From Variovorax sp. V213 (GTDB taxonomy: Bacteria; Pseudomonadota; Gammaproteobacteria; Burkholderiales; Burkholderiaceae_C), in NCBI RefSeq assembly GCF_041154455.1, contig NZ_AP028664.1, forward strand, positions 4,589,001-4,653,000: DNA of 64,000 nucleotides. Direction: 5' to 3'. Positions 16,008-24,292 of the stretch are shown one piece after another. Below the pieces are notes generated by a model. The model did not search any database. It was not told where the DNA came from and was given only the letters and a program-made list of their open reading frames with translations. How positions within the stretch are numbered: the first letter of the stretch is position 1; each line of letters begins with the position of its first letter. Made by a program: the position numbers and the translations under genes.

Positions 16008-17726
16008 TCAGTTGCCACCGGGCGGCACGTCGGCCTTCAGGCGCGCCATCTGTTCTTCGTAGGCCTGCAGAAAGGCCTTGCCGAAGAGGTTGTGGAAGTC
16101 GTCTTCGGCCTCGCTCGCGATGCCGCCGTAGAGCGCCACGAACTGATCCCAGAGCTTCGCCTTTCGGTTGGCGCTGAACAACGCGTCGAGTGCCGACCTG
16201 GACGCGATCTTCTTCTCGAGCTCTTCGGGCTCGAAGCGCGCAATGACGTGCGCCAGCGCCGCCCGCATGCCCACCATCACGCCGAACTGGTGGGCGCGCA
16301 GGTCGTTGAAGGCATCGCGCATGGCGGCCTCCGGTTGCATGAAGCCGCGCACGCCGGGCCCCAGCAAGTGCGCGAGCGCCACCTCCACCGTGGGCGAGAA
16401 CTTGAGCGGGTTGTTGGCCTGCGACGCGATCATGGTGACCTCGGCGCGCACCTCGCGCTTGAACTCCTGGCGCGTGAGCAGCAGCTGCAGCGTGCCCTCG
16501 GTGGCGCTGCGAAGAATCGAGCCGATGCGCTCCATGAGGCCGGGCGTGAGCATCTCGGGCGGCTGGTGCGTGCTGGCCAGGCCGCGCAGGAAGGCGGCGA
16601 GCAGTTCGTCGTCGGAGGCAATGCGCTGCGCTGACGGCGTTGCGGCCTTGGCGACTGGCGCTGCCACGGGTTGCGGCTGGGGCCGCGGCGCGGGAGGCGC
16701 CGGTTGCGGCAACGGCTCGATCGGATCGAGCAGCGAAACCTCCGGCCCGCTGATGCGGATCGGCTGGCCCGTGATGTCGTCGAACTGCGGCAGCTCCGGC
16801 CGGGGCATGACAGGCGGCGGCGCGGAGATTGCCTTCGGCGGCGTGAAGCCGAACTGGTCGATGGGCAGGTGGTCCGCGCGCGGCACCGGCGTGGCCGGCG
16901 CTGCGCGCTGCAGCGCCGCCAGCGGATCGGCGTCCGAGGCCGTATTGGGTTGCAGCAGGGGGTCGGCCAGCGGGGAAAGCGCGAGCGGATCGCCGCCGAT
17001 GCCGCCCCCACCGCCCATGCCGCCGAAGAGCTCGTCGATGCCGGCGGCCTTGCCGCTTGCGGGCGGCGCGCCCAGGTCGGAAAAATCGTCGAGCGCACCG
17101 AAGTTCGTGCCCGGTGCCGATGACGACGATGGAGAAGAAGACGCAGGCCCCAGCAGATTGGCAAAGGGATCGATCTGCGCGGCCTGCGCATTGCGCGAGC
17201 CGCTTTGCATCGGGTCCGGGAACAGCAGCGAGTCGGCGGACGCGGCCGAAGCAGCGGACGATGCCTTGGGCGCCGCGGCGGGCCCCGACGGTGGCGGCGG
17301 AGGCGCAAGCCCCGCCAGCAGGTCCGCAAAGGGATCGTCGCTCGACACCGCTGCCGTGGATGCAGGGGCTTTCATCACCGTGTTCGGCACGGCCAGCGAA
17401 GGGGCCACGGCGGCAGCCATCACGCGCACGCGAAGCTCGAAGCTGCCCACCACGAGCTGCGTGCCGTCGGTGAGCGCGGCTTCCTTGCCCGAGCCCAGCG
17501 GCACACCGTTGCACTGCATCGGATTGCTGCCGCGGTCGATGACGAAATACTGCCCGTCGCGGCACAGCACCTGCGCATGCACGCGCGAGACCGTGCGGTC
17601 GGGATCGACCAGCACCAGCGTGTTGGTGTCCGCACGCCCGATGGTGCCCCCGTTGGGGCCGAAATCGGCGGCAATGGCCTGCCCCGCCGGGGCGCCTTGC
17701 CGGGTGATGACAGCAATATGGATCAT
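16008..17726 (-). CDS. tagH: FHA-domain T6SS protein (Fha/TagH, ImpI-type)
   Basis: A 572-residue protein. The N-terminal FHA domain (about 1-105) has the phosphothreonine-binding signature GTIGRAD (Gly30-Arg31), SRVH (Ser47 to His50) and CNGVPL (Asn73). A long Pro/Ala/Ser-rich linker covers about 110-370. The C-terminal region (LLAAFLRGLA, LMERIGSILRSATEGTLQLLLTRQEFKREVRAEVTMI and NPLKFSPTVEVALAHLLGPG) is the conserved TagH/ImpI domain. Fha binds phosphorylated threonine and promotes assembly. The phosphatase gene follows 32 bases downstream; the kinase is about 30 kb away in the same locus. Confidence 0.92.
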   Translation of the reverse strand: MIHIAVITRQGAPAGQAIAADFGPNGGTIGRADTNTLVLVDPDRTVSRVHAQVLCRDGQYFVIDRGSNPMQCNGVPLGSGKEAALTDGTQLVVGSFELRVRVMAAAVAPSLAVPNTVMKAPASTAAVSSDDPFADLLAGLAPPPPPSGPAAAPKASSAASAASADSLLFPDPMQSGSRNAQAAQIDPFANLLGPASSSPSSSSAPGTNFGALDDFSDLGAPPASGKAAGIDELFGGMGGGGGIGGDPLALSPLADPLLQPNTASDADPLAALQRAAPATPVPRADHLPIDQFGFTPPKAISAPPPVMPRPELPQFDDITGQPIRISGPEVSLLDPIEPLPQPAPPAPRPQPQPVAAPVAKAATPSAQRIASDDELLAAFLRGLASTHQPPEMLTPGLMERIGSILRSATEGTLQLLLTRQEFKREVRAEVTMIASQANNPLKFSPTVEVALAHLLGPGVRGFMQPEAAMRDAFNDLRAHQFGVMVGMRAALAHVIARFEPEELEKKIASRSALDALFSANRKAKLWDQFVALYGGIASEAEDDFHNLFGKAFLQAYEEQMARLKADVPPGGN

Positions 17727-17870
17727 GAATCGGCCCCCGAGGCTCTATGCCCTTCTACGCCCGAACACAGCCCGCGCTTGCACGGGTGAAAAAACTCAGA
17801 AGGAGTATTCATTCCGGGGGGCGGGTTGGCAATCTCGCCTTAAGAGGTATGTCTTTATTGCGATGGCGTC
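17727..17870. promoter_or_regulatory. Intergenic gap upstream of the FHA gene
   Basis: A 144-base gap between two minus-strand genes, and one of the larger breaks in the minus-strand run. It is locally more A/T-rich near 17790-17850, which fits a promoter for the tagH-pppA pair, but I could not assign convincing hexamers. Confidence 0.3.
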
Positions 17871-19124
17871 TTACGCCACTTTGTCGAGCCAGCGCTGCTG
17901 TCGCCAGGCAGGCGCGCTGGTTGCGAAAAGCGGCGCTCCGGCGTCAAGCAGGCACAGGTGCAGCGCTGCCGCCACGCGCTGCCGTTGGAAGCCCTCGCGC
18001 AGCACGCCGGCGCATGAGGAGGCCGACACCGGCTGTCCCATGAAGTGGCGCCCTCCGGGCACGAACCGCGACTGGTTTGCAAGCCACCATTGGCGGATCT
18101 TCCCGACATCGGGCCAGGGCAAGGCAATGTCCTCCGGGAGTTCGACGTTTTCATCGTCGGGGTCTTCGGTGGGGCCGTCTTCGAAATCATCGGGCGGCGG
18201 GGTTTCCATCTGCTCCAGGTTGAAGTCGACGCCGGTGATGGTGACGAACGCTTCGGCCGCAATCCGCGCGATGGCAGGATGCACCATCTGCTCGATGAGC
18301 CATGGCACGTAGCGCGGGTCGCCGATGAAACCCGAACCGATGATGCGCAGGCGCTGCGCCTCGGGCAGCGCAGCGCTTTCGAGCAGCAGCGCGTGGCCCG
18401 GCGCAACCTCCATCGCCTGCAGCGCAAGCTGGAATGCGCGCGGTTGGCGCGGCCCGCTCTTCAGCGCGAAGGCCGTGAGCACATCGAGTGCCTGCGCCCG
18501 GTCGCCGAGCAGCACCGCCGCCCACGCGGCCCAGAAGCGCAACTCGGGCTTGGTCTCGCCGAGCAGCGATCGCGCCTGCGGCAGCAGATCGGCACGGCCC
18601 AGCTCGCCGGCTGCGCGCAGCGCACGGATGCGCACGCTGTCCGGCGCAGCCGCGAGCAGCTGCCCGAGCACCGGGCCCGGATCGCGCCGATGCAGCGCGC
18701 AAGCCGCCAAGCCGAGCTTCTGCCGCAGCGGCGAAGCGTCTTCGAGCAACGCCTTGGCGCGGCCGTTGAGATACTTCGGCTCGACCCAGCCGAGCGCGGA
18801 GACCAGGCCGGGCACGACCTCGGGCAAGTCCTTTGCGCGCTCGACCAGATCGTCGAAGCGGCTGTCGACCGCTTCGATGGCGAGCACGGCGGCGACGAAG
18901 AAGTCCTCGGGGCCTTCGTTGTCGGTGAGCGCCAGCGCATGCTCCCAGCCTTCTTCGCCGGCAACGCGCAGGCCGTCGATGTGGGCGGCAAGGCGTTCGT
19001 CGAGGTCGGCGAATTGCTGGGGCGAGTAGTTGGGCGCGTGGACTGCGCTGGCGCGCTGCAGCCAGAGGAAGGCGGCTTCGTCGGCGTGCTCGGCGACAAC
19101 GGGAAGCAGCGTGTAGGATTCCAC
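17871..19124 (-). CDS. TIGR02270-like HEAT-repeat protein linked to T6SS
   Basis: A 417-residue soluble, helix-rich protein. Repeated Ala/Leu-rich helical pairs between about 110 and 260 (for example ALRAAGELGRADLLPQARSLL and FWAAWAAVLLGDRAQALDVL) look like HEAT repeats. An acidic segment (DDFEDGPTEDPDDENVELPEDI) precedes a C-terminal region ending WRQQRWLDKVA. It resembles the TIGR02270 family of unknown function, often found near T6SS genes. The start GTG 19124 has TAGGAG eight bases upstream. It follows the nuclease/immunity cassette and a 236-residue unknown gene, so an adaptor or immunity-related role is possible but unproven. Confidence 0.65.
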   Translation of the reverse strand: MESYTLLPVVAEHADEAAFLWLQRASAVHAPNYSPQQFADLDERLAAHIDGLRVAGEEGWEHALALTDNEGPEDFFVAAVLAIEAVDSRFDDLVERAKDLPEVVPGLVSALGWVEPKYLNGRAKALLEDASPLRQKLGLAACALHRRDPGPVLGQLLAAAPDSVRIRALRAAGELGRADLLPQARSLLGETKPELRFWAAWAAVLLGDRAQALDVLTAFALKSGPRQPRAFQLALQAMEVAPGHALLLESAALPEAQRLRIIGSGFIGDPRYVPWLIEQMVHPAIARIAAEAFVTITGVDFNLEQMETPPPDDFEDGPTEDPDDENVELPEDIALPWPDVGKIRQWWLANQSRFVPGGRHFMGQPVSASSCAGVLREGFQRQRVAAALHLCLLDAGAPLFATSAPAWRQQRWLDKVA

Positions 19125-19135
19125 AGGACAGGCTC

Positions 19136-19846
19136 CTACTCGAAGTGCAGCCGCACGATGGGCAGGGTCTGGTGCCAGGCGCAGCAGAGGTTGACGATGA
19201 GATCCCACGCCTCGGCGTCCGCGTTGTCCCAGATCCATTCGTGATAGTGGATCGTGCGCGGATCGTTGAACATGGCCTGCGCGCCGCTGACTTCCACCGC
19301 CTCGTCGGGATCGTTGGGATACGCGAGCGTCAACGCGTCCCACAGCGCCAGGGTTTCGAGCAGGCCCTGCTGGACTTCGGGCTGCACCGGCTGCGCGAAT
19401 TCGATCTCGACCAGCAATGCGTAATTGCCGCCCATGTCCTCGGGGAATTCGACTTCGAACGGCGGTTCCTCCGGAGCAGCCGGACGCATGCCTCTCTCGC
19501 GGAGCAAGTCAAGTTCGCGCTGGCCCAGCACGGCACGCGCCGCGTGGAAAAGGACTTCGTGTTGGCGGCAATCGGCCAGCATGCCGCCCAGCACATCCAG
19601 GGCCGTGACAGGAAGATCCTCGACTTGCAGCCGCGCCTGCACCGACGTGCCGGCGGCGCGAAGCTCGGCCGGCGCCGAAGGAAGCCGCCTCCCCGGAAAG
19701 AAAAACCCCGCGTCGACCGCATCAAGAAAGACGCGAAAGCGCCGCTCCACAAGCTCGACCGATCCTTCGGGGCCGTGCTCCAGCATGGCCTGAAGCAGAA
19801 CCGGGCCGCTGTAGCGCTCAGACGAAGAAGCGTCGAAGCCAGTCAT
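19136..19846 (-). CDS. Hypothetical protein in the T6SS effector island
   Basis: A 236-residue acidic, soluble protein that I do not recognise. It has no signal peptide or membrane helix. Notable segments are VELVERRFRVFLDAVDAGFFFPGRR, an acidic middle (EEPPFEVEFPEDMGGNYALLVEIEF) and an aromatic C-terminus (TIHYHEWIWDNADAEAWDLIVNLCCAW). ATG 19846 has GAGGAGG upstream, and the gene overlaps the preceding immunity-like gene by 29 bases, so the two are co-translated. It is followed 11 bases later by the HEAT-repeat gene. Acidity and position fit an immunity or chaperone partner, as inference only. Confidence 0.6.
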   Translation of the reverse strand: MTGFDASSSERYSGPVLLQAMLEHGPEGSVELVERRFRVFLDAVDAGFFFPGRRLPSAPAELRAAGTSVQARLQVEDLPVTALDVLGGMLADCRQHEVLFHAARAVLGQRELDLLRERGMRPAAPEEPPFEVEFPEDMGGNYALLVEIEFAQPVQPEVQQGLLETLALWDALTLAYPNDPDEAVEVSGAQAMFNDPRTIHYHEWIWDNADAEAWDLIVNLCCAWHQTLPIVRLHFE

Positions 19847-20732
19847 GCGCCGCCTCCTCGGACATGTCTTTGATGAATATCTGGTCCAGCGCCTCGTCGG
19901 GCGCCACCACGTGCGCGATAAGCTTGCCCACGGCGCCATAGATCGGCACGGTCTCTTGCCGATTCACGTCACCGATCTGCGGCGCATCGCCGGCGCGCAA
20001 GATCACGCCGGCCTTGCCGAGCGCAAGCGCGGACACCCCCACGGGCGCACTTCGCTCAAGGGTTGCCAGGCCGCCAAGTGCCGCCGCCGCTTCGACTCCA
20101 AGGAAGGTCAACCAATTGACGGCCGCGACACCATGCTGCACCCCATTCGACATTCGCATGGCATCGCCGTAGCCGAGGCCCGGATACCGCAGCATCAGCG
20201 GGACCGACCATTGGAGGACTTCCCGATCCACCAATGGGTCCAAGTCGTCCCAAAGCAAGGAATAGCCGGCATACCCACTGCTGAGCGGGAAGTCAGCGAG
20301 CGCATCCTGGGCCAACGCGATCACATCCTCGGGATGGTCGCCCCACACGGCGGGTAGCGCCATTCGTAGCACAAAGCGCGGCGGATCCATAGGGCCCAGC
20401 AACGCCATATCAATCGCTGGTGACTGAACCTGGCCGGCTTTCTTCCCCGAATGCGACCGATAGCCCAGTATTTTGGTTGAGAGTATGTCCGGGTCCGAAA
20501 ACCAGTGATTCGGTCCCTCACTCGCCTTGGCATCCTGAACGCGGAAGCGCTTCATGTCGCCAGTGCGATAGAAGCGCTGCTGATTGCCAAAGGCGTCCGT
20601 GTACGCGCGAAGAAATCGCACAAGGCCCGCTCCAATGTTCTCAGGCAGCCCATAGGCGAATGCGACGATCTCGATGCAGGGCGTCGCCACGCTCTCACCT
20701 TCGTCCGTCAGGGTGAATAGGGACTCATTCAT
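19818..20732 (-). CDS. DUF3396 type VI immunity-family protein
   Basis: A 304-residue soluble protein resembling DUF3396 (type VI immunity family): FRVQDAKASEGPNHWFSDPD, LRMALPAVWGDHPEDVIALAQDAL, GYAGYSLLWDDLD and LMLRYPGLGYGDAMRMSNGVQHGV. DUF3396 proteins accompany T6SS effectors and, as I recall, include immunity proteins of VRR-NUC nucleases. It lies 11 bases downstream of a PAAR-like/VRR-NUC gene, supporting an effector/immunity pair. ATG 20732 with AAAGGA upstream is chosen over further upstream codons. The DNA is visibly more A/T-rich than its surroundings, suggesting acquisition. Confidence 0.8.
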   Translation of the reverse strand: MNESLFTLTDEGESVATPCIEIVAFAYGLPENIGAGLVRFLRAYTDAFGNQQRFYRTGDMKRFRVQDAKASEGPNHWFSDPDILSTKILGYRSHSGKKAGQVQSPAIDMALLGPMDPPRFVLRMALPAVWGDHPEDVIALAQDALADFPLSSGYAGYSLLWDDLDPLVDREVLQWSVPLMLRYPGLGYGDAMRMSNGVQHGVAAVNWLTFLGVEAAAALGGLATLERSAPVGVSALALGKAGVILRAGDAPQIGDVNRQETVPIYGAVGKLIAHVVAPDEALDQIFIKDMSEEAAHDWLRRFFV

Positions 20733-20743
20733 AAGTTTTCCTT

Positions 20744-21661
20744 TCAGGTACACAGGCAGTCAGCGCCTTTGGCGTCCTTCGCCCCTTTTTTTCTGACCTT
20801 CATTTCCTTCAGCTTCTTGTCCGTGTCCGGGTGTGCCTTTCGCAGACGTTCCTGATTGTCCGTAGGCGAATCGCCGGGAAATTTCACCTCGATGATCTTC
20901 TCCACATCGGCAAGCGTCAGCACTTTTTTCCCAACGGCTTTCGTTGCGTCGACCAGCAGGATGTCCCACCTGGCACATCCCAAACCACTGCCGACATCTG
21001 CGCCATGTTTGCCGATGAGTTTCCCACTCTTCAAATCCTGCGAGACCTCTGTGAGCAGGCCTGGTTTGCCGCCGCGCGCACCGGCGGCGTCCTTGGGATC
21101 GACGATGTTGCGCATGCGGCGCTGGTATTGGTCAGTGGAAGCCTGCCCTGGCGGTAGTTTGGCGTCAGCCGCTTCCTTGTCTTTCAGGGCCTGGCACGCG
21201 GCTTCGCAAAGCTCTTGCGCCAGGGCAGCGTCCCCCAGGGCGGTGATTAGCGGCTGCTGCGCCACCCCGCCCAGATTCGCCGCGTTCTCCGAGTTATGGA
21301 ACATCTTGTCCGTGAGCCGGGCCGTGTTCTTCCCGTCCATCTTCACGTCGAAGGAGTAGAGGATCCAGGTGGCCTCCTTCATGAAGGTGCTGGACTTCAC
21401 GCCTCCCGCCACACCTGCGTTGTCACCGTTGGAGATGGCGAACTTCGAACCCTTGTTCGCGGCCATCGCCTTGTCGCCTTTGACGGTGCTGGTGCCGCTC
21501 GACAACGTGATCGAATTGGCGATGTTCGGGTAGGGGACCGGCACGGGCCCACCGGGGCTCGGCGTCTTGCACACGTCGGGGATCGTCGCGGTGCTGATGC
21601 CGATGCTGAACTTGTGGACCAGTGTGAGACTGGTGCCGTTGACCCTGATGGTGAGCGGCAC
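20744..21661 (-). CDS. PAAR-like (DUF4150) protein with C-terminal VRR-NUC-like nuclease domain, T6SS effector
   Basis: A 305-residue modular effector. Residues about 10-125 match the PAAR-like DUF4150 fold that sharpens a VgrG tip (GISTATIPDVCKTPSP, then VPYPNIANSITLSSGT). The C-terminal 100 residues contain RWDILLVD (Asp233), IIEVKFPGD (Glu258-x-Lys260) and Gln270, the D...ExK...Q pattern of VRR-NUC/PD-(D/E)XK nucleases. The protein ends with a basic tail and a CLC motif. It probably cuts DNA in a recipient cell after T6SS delivery. The DUF3396 gene just downstream is the likely immunity partner. Upstream neighbours (ketosynthase-like, DUF2169, DUF6484, VgrG) are probable loading factors. 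Confidence 0.8.
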   Translation of the reverse strand: MPLTIRVNGTSLTLVHKFSIGISTATIPDVCKTPSPGGPVPVPYPNIANSITLSSGTSTVKGDKAMAANKGSKFAISNGDNAGVAGGVKSSTFMKEATWILYSFDVKMDGKNTARLTDKMFHNSENAANLGGVAQQPLITALGDAALAQELCEAACQALKDKEAADAKLPPGQASTDQYQRRMRNIVDPKDAAGARGGKPGLLTEVSQDLKSGKLIGKHGADVGSGLGCARWDILLVDATKAVGKKVLTLADVEKIIEVKFPGDSPTDNQERLRKAHPDTDKKLKEMKVRKKGAKDAKGADCLCT

Positions 21662-21664
21662 GAA

Positions 21665-22732
21665 TCAGCCTCCCATCGATTCGGCGCAGCGCACCAGCAC
21701 CGCCCCGCGTTCGCCCGACTCGGAACTGCCCCACACCATCGACAGCGGCCCCTCGGCATAGCGCTTGCGACTGGCGATGACCGCCAACGCGACGTGCAGC
21801 AGCGAACCCGCCGCACCCACGTCGCCCCAGCAATCGGCTGGCGCGACAAAGTCCGACGCTGCACGAAAGTGCTCCCCAGTGCGCAGCGTGGCGAAGCCGA
21901 ACTCGTCGGCGCGGTAGGGCTCCCCGTTGAGATCGCAGAACACGTTGTGCACCTGCTCGCCGGGCGCAAGAACCTGCAGGGCCGCGCGAAAGGCCTGGGT
22001 CAGGCCCTCGCCGACGCACACCTCGTCGGTCTTGATGAGCTTGGACTCCATTCCGATGCCCGCCGAAACCACCTCGCCCAGAGGCACGAGGCCACAGCGC
22101 CGCACCAGGTCGGGTGTTCCGAGGAGTACCGCACCCGCAGCCTCCCCGGGGATGAAGCCCCAGGCGTTGTTGAGCGGCCCACCGCCGTGCAACTGATCGC
22201 AGGCCTCCACCCATTCCAGGGTCTCGGACGACAGGTAGGAGTCGACGCCGGCCACCAGGCAAGCGTCGAAGGCCCCGCGGGCGCAACCCGCCTCGGCCGC
22301 AGACAGAGCCAGACAGCCGGCAGCGTGGCCCATTTCGAAGTGTCCGGTGCGCGCGAAGCGATCAGGCAGGTGCTCGCCGATCGCTTTCAGCAGATCTCCG
22401 ACAAGGGTGTCGGGCCGACCCGGTCGTGGCGGCGGCAGTGCCAGTGCGAAGCCAAGGCGCAGCGGCGAGCTCCCGCCTGCCTGTGCGAGCGGCACCAGCG
22501 CCTCGTCCATGGCCGGCAGTAGCAGTGCGTCCAGGCGCGCGGCACCATCGAGGCCCACGTCGAGCCAGGGTGCCCGCGCGATACGCATCGGCTCGCCAGC
22601 CGTGTCGACCATGTACGGATGCTCGGAAAAGCCACACACGCCGGCACGCGCCGCCGCGGCGCTGGCCCACACATTGCGCCCTATCGGCGTGCTGGCGCCG
22701 AGCCCGAGGATCTGCAATGCGGCGCCGGCCAT
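21665..22732 (-). CDS. Degenerate beta-ketoacyl synthase/thiolase-like protein of the T6SS effector island
   Basis: A 355-residue thiolase-fold protein. Ketosynthase landmarks remain: GLGASTPIG at the start, a nucleophile-position Cys140 in HAAGCLALSAAEAG, and GFIPGEAAGAVLL near 192. However, the two catalytic histidine regions are altered: the first reads LNGEPYRADEFG with no HGTGT, and the second reads CWGDVGAAGS with Asp where the His normally lies. Condensing activity is therefore doubtful. It overlaps tightly with its neighbours (DUF2169 upstream, PAAR-like effector four bases downstream), and such genes recur with DUF2169/DUF4150 clusters as I recall. An effector-binding or modifying role is inferred. 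Confidence 0.7.
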   Translation of the reverse strand: MAGAALQILGLGASTPIGRNVWASAAAARAGVCGFSEHPYMVDTAGEPMRIARAPWLDVGLDGAARLDALLLPAMDEALVPLAQAGGSSPLRLGFALALPPPRPGRPDTLVGDLLKAIGEHLPDRFARTGHFEMGHAAGCLALSAAEAGCARGAFDACLVAGVDSYLSSETLEWVEACDQLHGGGPLNNAWGFIPGEAAGAVLLGTPDLVRRCGLVPLGEVVSAGIGMESKLIKTDEVCVGEGLTQAFRAALQVLAPGEQVHNVFCDLNGEPYRADEFGFATLRTGEHFRAASDFVAPADCWGDVGAAGSLLHVALAVIASRKRYAEGPLSMVWGSSESGERGAVLVRCAESMGG

Positions 22733-22734
22733 GC

Positions 22735-23787
22735 TCAGGCCTCCACCGCCTGCCCGGGCACAGTCTCGCCCAGGCGCAGCAGCCGTTTCTCGACAATGCG
22801 CGTCTTCAGCAGCTTGTGAACCTTGGGGTGGCAAGGCAGCGCGCTGTGCCAGACCAGCGAAACACGCATCACGGCCGGCTCAAGGATCACCGTGTGCAGC
22901 TGCGGCCGTTCATGCAGCACCTTCGTGTCGTCGGAGAAGAAGGTTTCGAAGCCCAGCAACACGCGCGGCAGCGTGAAGCGGATCTCGGGTTGCGGCGCCA
23001 GGTGCACCAGTACCACTGGCTCGTCGCCCACCAGAAACTGCGGCGCCTGCTGATCCCCCGGCGCGCACTGATAGTGCCGGTCATCAAAATCCACCGGCAG
23101 CAACGGCAACCGATCACGCTGCCACGCCTCGTCGTACGTCCCCGCAAACCCCGCGCGCGGCTGCCAGTGGTTGCACAGCGGTCCGAAGCCCGCGGGCTCG
23201 GGCCGGTCGCTCCACGTCCGCACGCATTGATCCGGGTACTCGATGTTGGGCAGCCGCAGGCCTTCCGCGTGCGCGGCCTCCAACACGAAGCCGGTGCCCA
23301 CGGGGTTGCGCACGTCGAACTGCGGCAACGGCGCATTGCGCGTCCACGGGTCGACGCCGCCGTACGCGCGCTCCCACACCAGCGGCATGGCGCTGAAAGG
23401 CTCGGGCTCCGATGGCGCGCCGCCCAGCCACACGCGGTCGCCGGTCACGCGCAGCCGCTTGGCGATGGGACCGACCCGCAGGCCCACGTCGAGCTGCGTC
23501 ACGGGCACGCCGCCGGGCGCATGGGCGTGGCCGATGAGCAGCACGTCGGTCGTCTGCTTGGTGCGCACCAGATCCATCTCGTAGAGGAGGCTCGGCTGGG
23601 GCGCGGCCTCGTCGACGAAGACGGGCGCCTGCGCAACGGGTGGTTGCTCGGGTGCGACGCTTGTCTCGCCATCGGGTGAAATGTCGAAGCTGCACTTCAC
23701 CGCGACGAGCCAGATCTCCGCACCGTCGCGATCGCGCACCCAGGTGCGTTCGGCGGCGTAGGGTGTTCGGTTGTCCAACTGCCACAT
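22735..23787 (-). CDS. DUF2169 family T6SS accessory protein
   Basis: A 350-residue protein with DUF2169 features: MWQLDNRTPYAAERTWVRDRDGAEIW at the start, VTGDRVWLGG, WERAYGGVDPWTRNAP, NPVGTGF and PAGFGPLCNHWQPRAGFAGTYDEAW. DUF2169 proteins act as adaptors or chaperones for T6SS effectors carried on PAAR-like tips. The stop is nearly continuous with the ketosynthase-like start, and 13 bases separate it from the DUF6484 gene upstream. The N-terminal 250 residues parallel the large DUF2169-pentapeptide protein elsewhere in the island. Confidence 0.8.
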   Translation of the reverse strand: MWQLDNRTPYAAERTWVRDRDGAEIWLVAVKCSFDISPDGETSVAPEQPPVAQAPVFVDEAAPQPSLLYEMDLVRTKQTTDVLLIGHAHAPGGVPVTQLDVGLRVGPIAKRLRVTGDRVWLGGAPSEPEPFSAMPLVWERAYGGVDPWTRNAPLPQFDVRNPVGTGFVLEAAHAEGLRLPNIEYPDQCVRTWSDRPEPAGFGPLCNHWQPRAGFAGTYDEAWQRDRLPLLPVDFDDRHYQCAPGDQQAPQFLVGDEPVVLVHLAPQPEIRFTLPRVLLGFETFFSDDTKVLHERPQLHTVILEPAVMRVSLVWHSALPCHPKVHKLLKTRIVEKRLLRLGETVPGQAVEA

Positions 23788-23800
23788 GACATGCGCCTCG

Positions 23801-24289
23801 TCAGTTGATGCCCACGTAGGCACCCTTGACGCGGTTGGCGCCGCGCGAGCGCGAGAGCACATAGTTGCCGTTGATCAGCACCTTGCCCGCGCGCGTGAGC
23901 ACGATGCTGGCGTCGCCGCAGCGCAGCTCGATGCGCTCGCGCGCCTGGAGCACGACGCGCTCGCCGTCGACGTTGGCGTAAGCGCCCGCCTCGCGCGCCT
24001 GCGGTGCGTCGGTGCGCGGCGGCTGCACGCGCCCGACGATGACGGGGTGCCGCGCTTCGCCCTGCTCGAAGGCCACGACGATGGCCGCACCGGCATCGCC
24101 GGGCGCCAGGCCGACGGTGGAGAGCGCCTGCACCGGCGCCATGCCTTCCCCCAGGGTGACCAGGAAGCGCCCCTCGGCATCGAAGCCTGCAAAGACGGCC
24201 ACCGCCACGCCCTGGCCCGACAGCTTCGACCAGGCCGCCACGCTGTGCAGCACGCTGCGCGCGCTCTGAAGATCGGTGTGGTCTTCCAC
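23801..24289 (-). CDS. DUF6484-like VgrG-associated protein
   Basis: A 162-residue protein of mainly beta character: VLHSVAAWSKL, AVAVFAGFDAEGRFLVTLGEG, GAAIVVAFEQGEARHPVIVGRVQPP and a C-terminal VVLQARERIELRCGDASIVLTRAGKVLINGNYVLSRSRG. The layout matches my recollection of DUF6484, and the last part resembles gp5-type spike repeats. It starts three bases after the VgrG stop, so it is co-translated and may cap or load that spike. Confidence 0.7.
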   Translation of the reverse strand: MEDHTDLQSARSVLHSVAAWSKLSGQGVAVAVFAGFDAEGRFLVTLGEGMAPVQALSTVGLAPGDAGAAIVVAFEQGEARHPVIVGRVQPPRTDAPQAREAGAYANVDGERVVLQARERIELRCGDASIVLTRAGKVLINGNYVLSRSRGANRVKGAYVGIN

Positions 24290-24292
24290 GGC

